Positions 63,641 through 64,000 of a stretch of 64,000 bases of DNA are shown piece by piece. Position 1 is the first letter of the stretch, and each line of letters begins with the position of its first letter. Source of the stretch: Marinifilum sp. D714 (GTDB taxonomy: Bacteria; Bacteroidota; Bacteroidia; Bacteroidales; Marinifilaceae); the NCBI RefSeq assembly GCF_030851345.1, contig NZ_JALPNU010000004.1, forward strand, positions 310,001-374,000. Direction: 5' to 3'. The translations under genes and the position numbers were made by a program. The notes beneath the pieces are model-generated. The model ran no database searches and had not been told where the DNA came from. It was given only the letters and a program-made list of their open reading frames with translations.

Positions 63641-63686
63641 GGCCTTATAGAAACATTAAATTTTTAAACTTTTAAGAAAGTTTTTG

Positions 63687-63761
63687 TGATCCAGCCAGGA
63701 TTCGAACCTGGGACCCACAGCTTAGAAGGCTGTTGCTCTAATCCAACTGAGCTACTGGACC
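63687..63761 (-). tRNA. trnR: tRNA-Arg (TCT), copy 2
   Basis: This is an exact duplicate of the neighbouring tRNA-Arg, 46 nt upstream in the direction of transcription. The pair is probably transcribed together and ended by the hairpin at 63538. Confidence 0.95.
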
Positions 63762-64000
63762 ATCCTTAAAAGGCGATGCAAATATAGGGATTAATTGCGC
63801 TTTTAAGCAAATGTTTTTATGATTTTTTTTTCAGATATATGGCTAAAAGGCACTAAATACTTAGGTTTCAGAAAGAATAATTTTTGAAAATATTTTCATT
63901 CGGCAATGATATTTTAGCTGGTAAGGTGGGAATAGGTCAGATGCTTCGGATAAAGCCTATCCTTCATGGGTAAAAATCTTCTTTTTTTCATCCAATTGTG

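Overview
The window is low-GC chromosomal DNA from a member of the Bacteroidota, most likely a marine Bacteroidales relative (that rank is inference). The signs are gldF/gldG gliding-type ABC genes, DUF3078, DUF4249 and DUF4197 proteins, a FecI/FecR/STN-TonB receptor system, almost no Shine-Dalgarno sequences, and promoters of the TTTG-N18-20-TAnnTTTG type. Most of the window is ordinary core genome, with accessory material in the intergenic gaps.

Layout. 0.1-3.0 kb: a KamA-family radical SAM gene followed by two CoA-transferase subunits, probably amino-acid fermentation. 3.4-8.8 kb: small membrane, secreted and cold-shock genes. 9.0-10.8 kb: tryptophanase (tnaA) behind a long leader that encodes a 26-residue peptide ending at an intrinsic terminator, a TnaC-like attenuator. 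11-16 kb: a DUF3078 outer-membrane protein, HAD-like and rhodanese proteins, a macro-domain protein and phosphofructokinase. 16-19.3 kb: a six-gene operon of ArsR regulator, small thioredoxin, ArsF-like and ArsG-like proteins, an ArsP-like permease and a DCC protein, with a clear palindromic operator; it looks like an organoarsenical resistance module. 19.6-24.9 kb: small unknown genes, an exactly 21-bp phased degenerate repeat array, and a cassette-like lipoprotein gene between inverted repeats. 25-48 kb: housekeeping genes (PrsW, TPR lipoprotein, pheT, surE, lpxB, gldFG, dnaN, dnaQ-like exonuclease, FAH hydrolase, acyl-CoA synthetase, an NfeD/GNAT/MgtC/methyltransferase operon, purB, an MsbA-like ABC exporter).

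48-49.2 kb holds a GIY-YIG gene between two direct copies of an 80-bp palindromic element, then a tRNA-Trp. 49.4-55.4 kb holds a CDGSH/Fer4 protein and an ECF sigma, FecR, TonB receptor and DUF4249 system. 55.5-58.6 kb has a hibernation factor and two unknown genes. 59.3-62.1 kb has an AAA ATPase plus HNH nuclease pair resembling Septu (PtuA/PtuB), bounded by 64-bp direct repeats. The window ends with an unknown conserved gene and two identical tRNA-Arg genes.

Two themes stand out. First, tnaA regulation appears to use nascent-peptide attenuation with an intrinsic terminator. Second, several accessory genes (GIY-YIG, the ATPase/HNH pair, a lipoprotein) are each bracketed by repeats, and other gaps carry phased 21- or 23-bp arrays, which points to an active population of small palindromic repeats.
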